A program made the position numbers and the translations under genes. This document shows positions 1 to 6,333 of a DNA stretch of 64,000 nt, piece after piece (position 1 is the first letter of the stretch; each line of letters starts with the position of its first letter). Source of the DNA: Roseateles_B flavus (lineage in GTDB: Bacteria > Pseudomonadota > Gammaproteobacteria > Burkholderiales > Burkholderiaceae_C); contig NZ_JBDPZC010000001.1 of the NCBI RefSeq assembly GCF_039872765.1, forward strand, positions 1,178,001 to 1,242,000, read 5' to 3'. Below the pieces are notes generated by a model, which ran no database searches, was not told the DNA's origin, and was given only the letters and a program-made list of their open reading frames with translations.

Positions 1-1
1 C

Positions 2-286
2 CGGGAGCTCACCGGGTGGCTGCTGCCGGCGCATCGAGGGCAGGGCCTGGCCCGCGAAGCGTCGCGGATCGCCATCGGCCAGGCCTACGCCATCGTCGGC
101 GGGCCCAGCGTCGAGACCTGCATGAAGGATTCCAACGCCGCGGCCCGTGCGCTGGCGCTGAGTCTGGGAGGCATCAGAATCGGCAGGCCCGTCTTCGCCG
201 ACGGGCTGGCCCGGGACCTGTTCCGGCTGCCGCGCGGTGCCCACGCTGGCCGCGCTCTGCTCGAGCGCACCTGCTCAAGGCGTTAG
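2..286 (+). CDS. GNAT-family N-acetyltransferase, C-terminal part only
   Basis: Open from the window edge to a TAG stop; 94 residues remain, so the start and the N-terminal half lie outside. The readable part has the acetyl-CoA pyrophosphate-binding loop of the GNAT fold (HRGQGLAREA) followed by a helix and the late motif VETCMKDSNAAARALALSLG, which is typical of RimJ/RimL-type acetyltransferases (SxxLGF-like region). This family moves an acetyl group from acetyl-CoA to an amine; the substrate cannot be told. The reading frame is not an obvious start-to-stop ORF because the start is missing, but its protein similarity is clear. A palindrome followed by five T lies about 70 bases after the stop and may end its transcript. 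Confidence 0.7.
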   Translation, partial: RELTGWLLPAHRGQGLAREASRIAIGQAYAIVGGPSVETCMKDSNAAARALALSLGGIRIGRPVFADGLARDLFRLPRGAHAGRALLERTCSRR

Positions 287-358
287 CCTGTGAGCGAGGC
301 CCGTCGCAGTCAGGGGCATGCCCGCAGGCGCTGCCGCCTTGCAGAAACCTCGGGGAAC

Positions 359-377
359 CCGGAAATTTCCGGTTTTT
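359..377 (+). terminator. Palindrome CCGGAAATTTCCGG followed by T5
   Basis: A perfect 14-base palindrome followed by TTTTT lies after the acetyltransferase stop. With no real loop it would make a weak hairpin, so it may be an operator or a weak terminator. The rest of the 291-base gap up to the next gene shows nothing else that I recognise. Confidence 0.3.
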
Positions 378-577
378 ACTGATCCGGTGTATATTCAACG
401 GATGCCGGACAGCGCCGCATCCCTCAGTGGCGAGCTATTCCTCCAGTCCGGTGCGTGCGACGCCAGTCGCCCCTTTGACCGCAGAGCTTCGGTCAACTGA
501 GCCAAGTAGCTCACTCAGGCATTCAACAACGCCTGCGTCTCTCAAACTGATTGATCCCCATTTCAACAGCTATTCCC

Positions 578-787
578 ATGGGCCAATACGTCGTCTTGCC
601 CTCGACACACTCGACTGACTGCGGTCGCTTCAGAGCCGCTGTTGCGGTTCGGCGGATTCAAGGTGGCGACGGCTCACCCAGAACGCACGCCCTCGACAAG
701 ACTTTCGCTTCCCGAGAAGCCGCCAAAGTCATTGCGGTCACCCAAGGGTGGTTTCAAACGCCAATGCCCAACGCTGCGGCATTCTGA
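578..787 (+). CDS. Small conserved-looking protein, function unknown
   Basis: Encodes 69 residues starting at ATG (MGQYVVLPSTHSTD). The frame is also open from a TTG at 551, but the ATG is preferred because the protein then begins with the pattern of a small family I associate with Burkholderiales cold-shock loci: short N-terminal strand, basic VRRI segment, then FASREAAKVIAVTQGW, an EAL-like helix ending in an aromatic pair. No catalytic motif, signal peptide or membrane segment is seen. It lies just upstream of the RRM and Csp genes on the same strand, suggesting shared stress regulation. Function is unknown, and a chance ORF is possible; the family link is from memory of similar proteins and needs a search. 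Confidence 0.45.
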   Translation: MGQYVVLPSTHSTDCGRFRAAVAVRRIQGGDGSPRTHALDKTFASREAAKVIAVTQGWFQTPMPNAAAF

Positions 788-891
788 TGCGTGATCGCAA
801 ATCAATGCGATTCATCAGACCGCTTATTCAGATTCAAAGTCTGCTTGCACACATCGAGACGATGTGAATCAACCATCCGAAAGGTATTCCA

Positions 892-1242
892 ATGACCAGC
901 AAGATTTACGTGGGAAATCTCCCTTACTCCGTCACGGACGAGACGCTCAAAAGCAACTTCCGCGAATTTGGTGAAGTCGCCTCGGCCAAGGTTTTGATGG
1001 ACCAAGATACCGGTCAGTCCAAAGGCTTTGGCTTTGTGCAGATGGCAACCGCCGAGTGTGCGCAAGCGGCCATCAAAGGTCTGAACGGCCTTTCCGTTGA
1101 GGGCCGCGCCATTGTTGTGAACCTGGCTCGCCCTCGTGAGGATCGCGGCGCCGCGAAGTCGGCTGGCCCGGCTGAATTCCGCGCAAGCAAGCGTCAAGAT
1201 GTTGGCTATGGGAATGGCGGGTTCGGCGGCGGTCGATACTGA
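892..1242 (+). CDS. RRM-domain RNA-binding protein
   Basis: A 116-residue protein with one RNA recognition motif. RNP2 (IYVGNLPYSV, residues 4-13) and RNP1 (KGFGFVQM, near residue 43) are intact, including the aromatic residues that stack on RNA bases. After about residue 82 the protein becomes a short basic and glycine-rich tail (RGAAKSAGPAEFRAS... GGFGGGRY), as in bacterial glycine-rich RNA-binding proteins of the cyanobacterial Rbp type. The ATG has a GAAAGG ribosome site about 8 bases upstream. It sits ahead of a cold-shock gene, and proteins of this kind are commonly cold-induced RNA chaperones; that role here is inferred from family and context. Confidence 0.9.
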   Translation: MTSKIYVGNLPYSVTDETLKSNFREFGEVASAKVLMDQDTGQSKGFGFVQMATAECAQAAIKGLNGLSVEGRAIVVNLARPREDRGAAKSAGPAEFRASKRQDVGYGNGGFGGGRY

Positions 1243-1551
1243 TTCAAGCATCGAATAGCCGTTTTCTATTGCCCATGACCGTGACTCGGCATTGAGTGCC
1301 AGTGCGGGACTCAGGGTTGCCGGCTTGCTGCCATACGCTGAGTGAAAACCCAAGCGATGGATGGCAGTCGTTGGCTTTTGCCGCGGCAAGGAACTGGCGA
1401 ACCGTTTTTCAGTCAATAGAGCCACCGCCCTTGAATGTGGCGGCTGGCCTGCTCTCACGAAATCGCGAGCTATCGTGATGATGTTCCATTTCTGGTTTTT
1501 AAATGCAAAGGCATGCCCCTTTTGGGGCGGTCGAAGGTGCTGCAAATAAAC

Positions 1552-1581
1552 TTGCACAGCTGGCGTTTTTAGGACTACTAT
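1552..1581 (+). promoter_or_regulatory. Putative sigma-70 promoter and long leader of the cold-shock gene
   Basis: TTGCAC (1552-1557) and TACTAT (1576-1581) are separated by 18 bases and lie about 150 bases before the Csp start codon. A leader of this length fits the structured 5' untranslated regions of cspA-type genes, which control cold-dependent translation. The 490-base gap from the RRM gene holds no convincing ORF; a GCCCC-TTTT-GGGGC hairpin lies just before the -35 box at about 1515-1528. Confidence 0.4.
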
Positions 1582-1732
1582 GGCTTCGCTGATATGCACA
1601 AGACCGTCCGCTCTCAGGACTTTCCACTTGGTCCGGCCTTCTGCCAGGACCCCAGTTGAATCCCCAGAAGATTTTCTTGGCGTCTCTTCGCTGAGTGCAA
1701 TTTCGCGCTTTGCAACTTGAAAGGAAATCAAT

Positions 1733-1945
1733 ATGACGACTCAAACTGGAACCGTGAAGTGGTTCAACGAAGGCAAGGGTTTTGGCTTCATCACGCCGGA
1801 TGACGGTGGCAAGGACCTCTTTGCTCACTTCAAGGAAATTCAGGGTGGCGGCTTCAAGACGCTCAACGAAAACCAGCGCGTGGAGTTCGAGGTGACTCAG
1901 GGCCAAAAGGGTCCGCAGGCATCACGCATTCGCTGCGTGAGCTGA
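1733..1945 (+). CDS. Cold-shock protein, CspA family
   Basis: A 70-residue, single-domain cold-shock protein, the usual length for the family. The two nucleic-acid-binding motifs are present: KGFGFI (RNP1, near residues 15-20) and LFAHF (RNP2-like, near 29-33), with the common VKWFN opening. It binds single-stranded RNA and DNA and melts secondary structure in mRNAs. The start ATG has a GAAAGGAAA ribosome site. RNP2 reads LFAHF in place of the more usual VFVHF. A strong terminator follows 50 bases downstream, so it is probably a single-gene transcript from the leader promoter. Confidence 0.95.
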   Translation: MTTQTGTVKWFNEGKGFGFITPDDGGKDLFAHFKEIQGGGFKTLNENQRVEFEVTQGQKGPQASRIRCVS

Positions 1946-1996
1946 GCATCGCTCACCCAAGGATGCGGCCAGGCCAACTGGCTGCGTCGATGAAAG

Positions 1997-2020
1997 CGCG
2001 GCTATGCCGCGTTTTTTTTT
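1997..2020 (+). terminator. Rho-independent terminator after the cold-shock gene
   Basis: CGCGGC-TAT-GCCGCG forms a perfect six-pair stem with a three-base loop and is followed by nine T. It ends 19 bases before the next gene, so that gene either has its own start within or just after this hairpin or depends on read-through. Confidence 0.9.
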
Positions 2021-2038
2021 GCCCATCTGGAGCGTGCT

Positions 2039-3049
2039 TTGAAAAACCTTCAAGAAGCCACGGAGCGAATCTGCGAACTGAAAGGCGGCATGGTGGCATT
2101 GGATGCCCTGTTGCCTGCCGTCATTGATTCCCTCTCGGCAGCCGGGCTGCTGAGGCTGTCAGCTTCGTTCGATGCACACGCGGAAACCGCGCGGACGCTC
2201 ATGCTTCATTCAGAGATGTCAGATATCGTCCTCGCCGCCTTTGAGCGGGAGGTCGCCCGGCATCATGCGGTTTTGCAGCGAGGTCTGCGGATGACACCCG
2301 CGCCCCCGAAGGTCGCGTCCATCGATCCCATGTGGCTCGCCGTGACGCCCCTGGAGGCCTTTCGGGGCACACAGCGCCTCTCCAGGGGCAGTGCCTTCTT
2401 CTATCGGAAGGGCGACGCGCTGTTCCTCGTCAGCACGCAATCGGCGTTTGCGGGGCGTTGCGGGCAGCCCGTGGCTGATCGCCTCGAAATAGAGGTGGCC
2501 ATGGATGCGCACGATGCCAATTTGCGGGCGCGCTGTTCACTCCCACTCCTGTCGGAGGGGCTGCCCCGTTGGCATGCGGTTCAAGATCAGGCCGGGCCGA
2601 CCCCTGTGGCAGCATTGCCGATCGCGAGCACTGATCTGCCGGAACCTGCGGTCATCCTGGCATTCGACGAGACGCACATCGCAGATTTTGGCGAGGACAT
2701 TGCCATCGGCGACGTGATCTCGATGATTGGCTTTCCAGAGAGCCTTTCGCATGCGCCTCATGCGGTGCCGATCGCAAGATCAGGTGCCATTGCCTCGCCC
2801 CACACGTGGTCCTTTCAGGGCCGCGCCTGTTTTCTGACGGACGTGGTGTCAAGCGCTGGCTGTGGCGGTGCAGCCGTCGTGCGTCGGCGCGCGATCAGCC
2901 GCTCGGCTTCAGCTCCGCTCGCCTGGCAGCTGCTCGCAATTCATTCGGGTGAGCCCTTGGAGGGGGCTGAGGCGGGTGCGTCTGGCGCTGATGCCAGGCT
3001 TTATCGCGCGTGGTCCGCACAGTCTCTGCGCGAACTCCAGTGGCCGTGA
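2039..3049 (+). CDS. Trypsin-like fold protein with apparently lost catalytic residues
   Basis: A 336-residue protein beginning at TTG with a GGAG ribosome site six bases upstream; no ATG is well placed (the first is residue 18). Residues 1-95 are helical. From about 120 the pattern follows trypsin-like peptidase domains of the GSGFFY...LVT-H...GFP...SGS type: GSAFFYRKGDALFLVST, then AALPI, then GDVISMIGFPESL, then AGCGGAAVV. At the three places where His, Asp and Ser are expected I read STQSAF, TPVAALP and GCGGA, so the triad seems absent. It may be a pseudo-protease that binds partners rather than cuts. No signal peptide is seen, so it is probably cytoplasmic. Its position right after the cold-shock terminator suggests stress-linked use, but that is a guess. 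Confidence 0.6.
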   Translation: MKNLQEATERICELKGGMVALDALLPAVIDSLSAAGLLRLSASFDAHAETARTLMLHSEMSDIVLAAFEREVARHHAVLQRGLRMTPAPPKVASIDPMWLAVTPLEAFRGTQRLSRGSAFFYRKGDALFLVSTQSAFAGRCGQPVADRLEIEVAMDAHDANLRARCSLPLLSEGLPRWHAVQDQAGPTPVAALPIASTDLPEPAVILAFDETHIADFGEDIAIGDVISMIGFPESLSHAPHAVPIARSGAIASPHTWSFQGRACFLTDVVSSAGCGGAAVVRRRAISRSASAPLAWQLLAIHSGEPLEGAEAGASGADARLYRAWSAQSLRELQWP

Positions 3050-3060
3050 TGCTGGACGGG

Positions 3061-3190
3061 TGAAAGACTCGCGTGGTGCTTGGCGGGCAGCCTTCAAGCT
3101 GACCTCCGCAGAGCCCGCCAGGGCCTGGCGACTTTCCTTGCCTGCGGTCTTCAACGCGTGGCTGACACGCGAGCTCAAGTGCATGGAGCT
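3061..3190 (-). pseudogene. Fragment of a tyrosine integrase N-terminal domain (oldest fossil)
   Basis: On the minus strand this stretch reads GKESRQALAGSAEVSLKAAR, which matches residues 48-66 of the intact integrase in this window (GKESRLALGSYPDVSLKAAR) with 15 identical positions. The frame is out of context, no start or catalytic domain remains, and the flanking DNA has no gene. It is best read as a surviving scrap of the DUF4102 arm-binding domain of an earlier integrated element. The rest of the gap (3191-3364) shows nothing recognisable. Confidence 0.55.
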
Positions 3191-3364
3191 CCCGCGCAAG
3201 CGACGAGCGCAGGGGTTCTCGGCCCCTATCTGTGCGGCAAGAGCTCATGAATCCGGTTGGCTGGCTGCAACGGCATCGTTCCAGTACGTCGCACAGGTAC
3301 GCATACGGGTCATGCCCGTTGGTGGGTAGGGTCCAAGGTTCTCTGGCTTGCTCTACATACTGGC

Positions 3365-3604
3365 TCAGCTATTGCAGCGGGCCACGACGAAGTGAGGCGA
3401 AGTCCGGAAGGCCTTGATTCGATCACCGAGGTGAACATGGTCAAACTTCGAACCCATGCGATCCATCTCGTCTGCGCAATCCGCCAAGAACTGGGCCATC
3501 GCCCGAAGTTCGGCAGCGGATGCCACCAAGGTGATCTCGGCTAAGGCCGACGGAACGATGTTCTCAGGCAGGGGATCCGTGTGCTCATACCCAAAAAGTC
3601 GCAT
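3365..3604 (-). CDS. Imm32-like immunity-type protein
   Basis: A 79-residue protein with ATG start and a GAAGGA ribosome site (reading the minus strand). The pattern LAEITLVASAAELRAMAQFL, followed by CADEMDRMG, FDHVHLGD and SPHFVV, matches what I know of Imm32-type immunity proteins: two strands, a helix, and a conserved H-x-H-L segment. Such proteins normally guard a cell against a polymorphic toxin delivered by a neighbour. No toxin gene is adjacent, and the surrounding DNA is mobile-element debris, so this looks like an orphan immunity gene kept after loss of its partner, or acquired as defence. Family assignment is by pattern only and is moderately sure. Confidence 0.6.
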   Translation of the reverse strand: MRLFGYEHTDPLPENIVPSALAEITLVASAAELRAMAQFLADCADEMDRMGSKFDHVHLGDRIKAFRTSPHFVVARCNS

Positions 3605-3767
3605 GCGTTCTTTCCTTCGTGCTCGCTTACGCCGCGTAGATCAAGCTCGATACCCACTGAGTAAAGCGACCGCATGGCAAGCATAGAGATGCCCTGCCAG
3701 ACATCGAAGCCTCGGTGCCGACATAGAACAAGCATCCTACGAATCGGTCAGACGCAGGCGTGGCGGA

Positions 3768-4346
3768 TCAACGCAGCTTGCGAATCGCCATATTGGCGGC
3801 ATTGATGCTGAAAGCCCTGGCGTCGAAGGGTCCCCCCCACCAACGCCAGTAGTCCGCCTGCTGCTCATGCTGCGGGTTGTGCATGGCCTCCAGGAAGTCC
3901 ATGTAGCCCGGCGGCCCGCCCACGTCCTCCGGCGGACAGGCATTCTCGCCAGCCAGGCACATGGCCCAGTCGTTGCGGCCTTCCTGGATCGGTAGCCGTT
4001 CCTCGACCGTGATGCGGTGATCCCAGCCATCGCCGAAGTCGTAGCTGTAGAGGAACTCGTGGACCTGCTCGCCGAGCACCGCACCGACGGTGAACTTGCG
4101 TTCGTCAAGGACGTCACTGCTGCCCCAGTTGTCATCGGGCATGCCGTAGCGCCGCTGCTCGATCTGCCACTCGTGCAGGTGGCTGTTGGTCCAGCCCATG
4201 GCCGCCTGGACGAGGCGGTCCAGCTTGGCGAGCTTGACGGTGTCGGGCACGACGATGCGCCGCCAGATCAGCGGCTCGATGTGCTGCAGCTCGATGCGCA
4301 GTTGGTATGCGAACTGGGGCTTTGCGCGCTGGAACTTGGTGCTCAT
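3768..4346 (-). CDS. Plasmid pRiA4b ORF-3 family protein
   Basis: A 192-residue protein. The family's features are clear: QLRIELQHIEPLIWRRIVVP near the start, then LDRLVQAAMGWTNSHLHEW, then FLYSYDFGDGWDHRITVE, then a CP-EDVGGPPGY segment near the end. The start is taken as the ATG of MSTKFQRAKP, because the ORF's upstream part overlaps IS66 coding sequence in another frame. The IS66 transposase stop TGA and this ATG overlap (GGATGAG). The family is found beside IS66 elements and on plasmids; its biochemical role is not established. Here it is probably cargo of the older, decayed element. Confidence 0.85.
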   Translation of the reverse strand: MSTKFQRAKPQFAYQLRIELQHIEPLIWRRIVVPDTVKLAKLDRLVQAAMGWTNSHLHEWQIEQRRYGMPDDNWGSSDVLDERKFTVGAVLGEQVHEFLYSYDFGDGWDHRITVEERLPIQEGRNDWAMCLAGENACPPEDVGGPPGYMDFLEAMHNPQHEQQADYWRWWGGPFDARAFSINAANMAIRKLR

Positions 4347-4512
4347 CCGCCAAGTGTCGCAGCACTGCTGTGCCACCGATGTGGCAGCAACCCGGCAATG
4401 CGGCTGGCCGGCTGCGTGGGCAGCCGCTCCAACACATCACGGATGTAGGCATAGGGCTCAAGCCCGTTGAGCTTGGCCGAGTGGACCAGGCTCATCACGG
4501 TCGCCGCACCAT
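4343..4512 (-). pseudogene. C-terminal remnant of an IS66-family transposase (TnpC)
   Basis: Reading the minus strand to a TGA at 4343-4345, the frame gives TVMSLVHSAKLNGLEPYAY followed by IRDVLERLPTQP and GLLPHRW. This is the well-known C-terminal tail of IS66 TnpC proteins (family pattern: S-x-x-x-T-A-K-x-N-G-x-x-P ... L-P-x-x-W). Only about 55 codons remain; the catalytic DDE core is gone. At its upstream edge it runs directly into integrase sequence, so this is a deletion junction between IS66 and an integrase gene. Confidence 0.75.
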
Positions 4513-4718
4513 GGTGCGCTCTCCGGCGGCCCTCAGGCTTACCTCCGTAGAGCTCCCCAAGGCAAGACGCTTTTCTTTCCCCTCAAATCGGTACTTCAGG
4601 AACCAGCGCGTTGACCTTGACGCACTGACCTTCAGGTACAGGCCGTGGCGTCAGAGAAGCGTGCCTGCTACTTGTCAGCCGGGCAGCTTGCGTTGTTGCA
4701 GGCGGTAGTCGTCAGCAT
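4513..4718 (-). pseudogene. Decayed N-terminus of a tRNA-Arg integrase
   Basis: From ATG at 4718 the minus strand reads MLTTTACNNASCPADK, then a TAG stop, QARFSDAT, a one-base frame change, then GLYLKVSASRSTRWFLKY and KEKRLALGSSTEVSLRAA. This aligns from its first residue with the intact integrase at 13004-14245 (MLTEVACKNATCPPDQ... GLYLEVSPSGSKRWFWK... ESRLALGSYPDVSLKAA). One nonsense codon, one frameshift and a truncation at the IS66 junction make it a clear pseudogene of the same integrase family. Confidence 0.85.
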
Positions 4719-4757
4719 TGGGGGAGCAATCTCCGATGAGTCGGAGAGGTGGACTTC

Positions 4758-4779
4758 TGTTCCCCTGCCTGTTCCCCCG
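4758..4779. repeat. Paired 10-bp repeats upstream of the fossil integrase
   Basis: TGTTCCCCTG (4758-4767) and TGTTCCCCCG (4770-4779) are direct repeats 12 bases apart from start to start. They match the TGTTCCCCGG pairs near the intact integrase and at the left end of the intact element with the same 12-base period. They are likely arm-type integrase or excisionase binding sites, here slightly decayed. Confidence 0.6.
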
Positions 4780-4825
4780 CTTTTGATGAGCTGTAAAGCG
4801 TCCGATTGACACGCCCTGAAATGAC

Positions 4826-4859
4826 AAAACCCTCTAAGTCCTTGATGCACTTAGAGGGT
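4826..4859 (-). terminator. Hairpin with T-run (minus strand) in the fossil att module
   Basis: ACCCTCTAAGT (4829-4839) pairs perfectly with ACTTAGAGGGT (4849-4859); on the minus strand it is followed by TTTT. The equivalent hairpin lies at the same place next to tRNA-Arg in the intact module, so elements of this family seem to bring a terminator that replaces the one separated from the tRNA. Confidence 0.6.
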
Positions 4860-4893
4860 CTGCAATGGGGCGACATCGGATGAAATGCCAACG

Positions 4894-4915
4894 TGGTCCC
4901 CCGACAGGGATAGAA
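4894..4915. repeat. Left attachment core, copy of the tRNA-Arg 3' end
   Basis: TGGTCCCCCGACAGGGAT followed by AGAA matches the last 23 bases of the tRNA-Arg(CCT) gene at 14451-14473 in the same orientation with 20 identities and one missing C. No tRNA body is attached to it. It lies between the fossil integrase module and the repeat pair of the intact element, exactly where an attachment site shared by two tandem elements would be. Confidence 0.7.
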
Positions 4916-4968
4916 AAGTCCTACTAAGCGGATGTCAGGCAAAGCGCATCGAGCAAACGGCGCGTTCA

Positions 4969-4990
4969 TGTTCCCCGGATTGTTCCCCGG
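4969..4990. repeat. Paired TGTTCCCCGG repeats at the left end of the element
   Basis: Exact TGTTCCCCGG occurs at 4969-4978 and again at 4981-4990, start-to-start distance 12. The same pair with the same spacing stands before the intact integrase (14316-14337). Their place about 55 bases inside the left core supports a role as arm-type recombinase sites. Confidence 0.7.
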
Positions 4991-5091
4991 TAGGCGTGGT
5001 TCAGTCATGAGCGGTGCAAATTGGAATCAGTGGCGTTTTTCCCGTCGAGTCGGCTTGACCCACCGATAGCATCGACTCGGGAGGTGCCTGA

Positions 5092-5709
5092 ATGTCCAAT
5101 TTCTTTACTCGCCAGGCCGCACGCTTCAACAACGAGATGGCGCGCTCCTGCGGTGCGCTGATCGGGATCGCCCAGGGCATCCTGGCCGACAGCATGCTCA
5201 ATGACGCAGAGATCGTGTTCCTGTCCAACTGGCTGGAGGCCAATGAGTCGATTGCCAGCGCTTGGCCCGGCAACGTGATCTATGAGCAGGTCCGGGCGAT
5301 CCTTGCCGACGGCCGGGTGACAGAGGAAGAGCGAGCCCACCTCTTTGACGTGCTGCAGCGCCTCGTAGGTGGGGCCCTGGACGACGTAGCCAATGCGCCC
5401 CAAGTCACAGAGCTGGCAATCGACGAAGTGAACGGGCTCGAAGTCCCAGGCCGACGCTTCTGCCTGACGGGTGACTTTGCCTACGGTGCCCGGGGCCAGT
5501 GTGAGCGCCTGATCGAGGAGCGAGGCGGTGAAGTCTCATCCTCCGTCTCGAAGAAGGTCCACTATGTGGTGGTGGGTGGCCTGGGCAGCCCGGAGTGGAA
5601 GCATGGGAGCTTCGGCACCAAGATCGCCAGGGCCATGGAACTCAAGCAACAGGGCGTGCCGCTTCTGATCGTCCATGAGGATGCCTGGGTGGCTTCGATC
5701 AGGGCATAG
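5092..5709 (+). CDS. BRCT-domain protein with N-terminal TerB-like helical region
   Basis: A 205-residue cytoplasmic protein. Residues 15-95 are helical and resemble TerB-like domains (ALIGIAQGILADSMLNDAE ... LADGRVTEEERAHLFDVL), including the repeated acidic LADxxLxxxE pattern. Residues 115-203 are a BRCT domain of the DNA-ligase type: GRRFCLTGDFAYGARGQCER, then EERGGEV, VSKKVHYVVVGGLGSPEWKHG and a tail with IVHEDAWV. BRCT domains bind DNA ends or phosphoproteins in repair and replication. It is the first gene inside the left att end, starts at ATG and is alone on the plus strand. A role in element replication or in interfering with host DNA handling is possible but not shown. Confidence 0.75.
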   Translation: MSNFFTRQAARFNNEMARSCGALIGIAQGILADSMLNDAEIVFLSNWLEANESIASAWPGNVIYEQVRAILADGRVTEEERAHLFDVLQRLVGGALDDVANAPQVTELAIDEVNGLEVPGRRFCLTGDFAYGARGQCERLIEERGGEVSSSVSKKVHYVVVGGLGSPEWKHGSFGTKIARAMELKQQGVPLLIVHEDAWVASIRA

Positions 5710-6246
5710 CGGGCGGGGCCACGGGTCTGCTTTGATTTGCTGAATATTCAAACAATCAAAGATCGCCTAAGTGGTTGTCCTGAAAGAGAAATATTTCCCC
5801 ATTTGCTGCTGAATTCAATTCATAGGGGGAAAATTTTCTGCGCGTGGGTAACCCAGCGGTCAGGAGAAGCGACTGCCTTAGACTTTCGATGCCCCCCTAC
5901 CCTGTGACGTGCCCACAGGTCCGGCCTGGTCGGTCTCGGGGTCAGTCCAATTCTGGGCATACCCGGGACATCGGCTGAATTCCCAGCACATGTGCAGGTG
6001 CCAATGCCTCGTCCAGGCCCCCCACCGCGTCGTGAGTCATCAGGAGACGCCTCGCACAAGGGAGCCGGGGGGGGCTCAGTTTTGAGCAGGCCGTGTCAAT
6101 TCCGGGGATGAGTCCCTCGCGCGCGTGCGCGCGCTCAACGGCTGGCGGTCCCGGCGCTGCATCTTGGGCGTTTTTCCGGGTTAGCGTTGCAGCGATAGGC
6201 ACATCCCGGTCATTCGCAGGGCGCTGCCAACTTTTTGCCCCCCTGA
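5710..6246. other. Gene-free stretch inside the element
   Basis: The first 130 bases are AT-rich compared with the rest of the window, then composition turns GC-rich with an alternating CG/TG tract near 6118-6131. ORFs on the minus strand here have no family pattern and no ribosome site, so I leave them out. The AT-rich part could hold a replication origin or promoter; I see no repeat array that would prove it. Confidence 0.4.
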
Positions 6247-6270
6247 GGTGCATCCAGAACTGGATACACC
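6247..6270. promoter_or_regulatory. Operator-like inverted repeat
   Basis: GGTGCATCCAG (6247-6257), AA, then CTGGATACACC (6260-6270) form an inverted repeat with ten of eleven pairs matching. It lies 64 bases before the ATG of the following membrane-protein gene, a usual place for a repressor site. The cognate regulator is not known. Confidence 0.45.
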
Positions 6271-6333
6271 CAATGGAGCGTCGTAGTGCCGGCACATAGG
6301 ATTCGGCACATTCAGGAATCAGGGAGCGTGCAG

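Noticed and set aside
3541..3735. A 64-residue minus-strand ORF overlapping the Imm32-like start
   Set aside because: It overlaps a better-supported gene out of frame and has no ribosome site or family pattern.
6118..6131. Alternating CG/TG tract as a Z-DNA signal
   Set aside because: Too short to mean much in GC-rich DNA and not tied to any feature.
5942..6295. A 117-residue minus-strand ORF in the element gap
   Set aside because: No ribosome site, arginine/proline-rich random-like composition, and it overlaps the operator-like inverted repeat.
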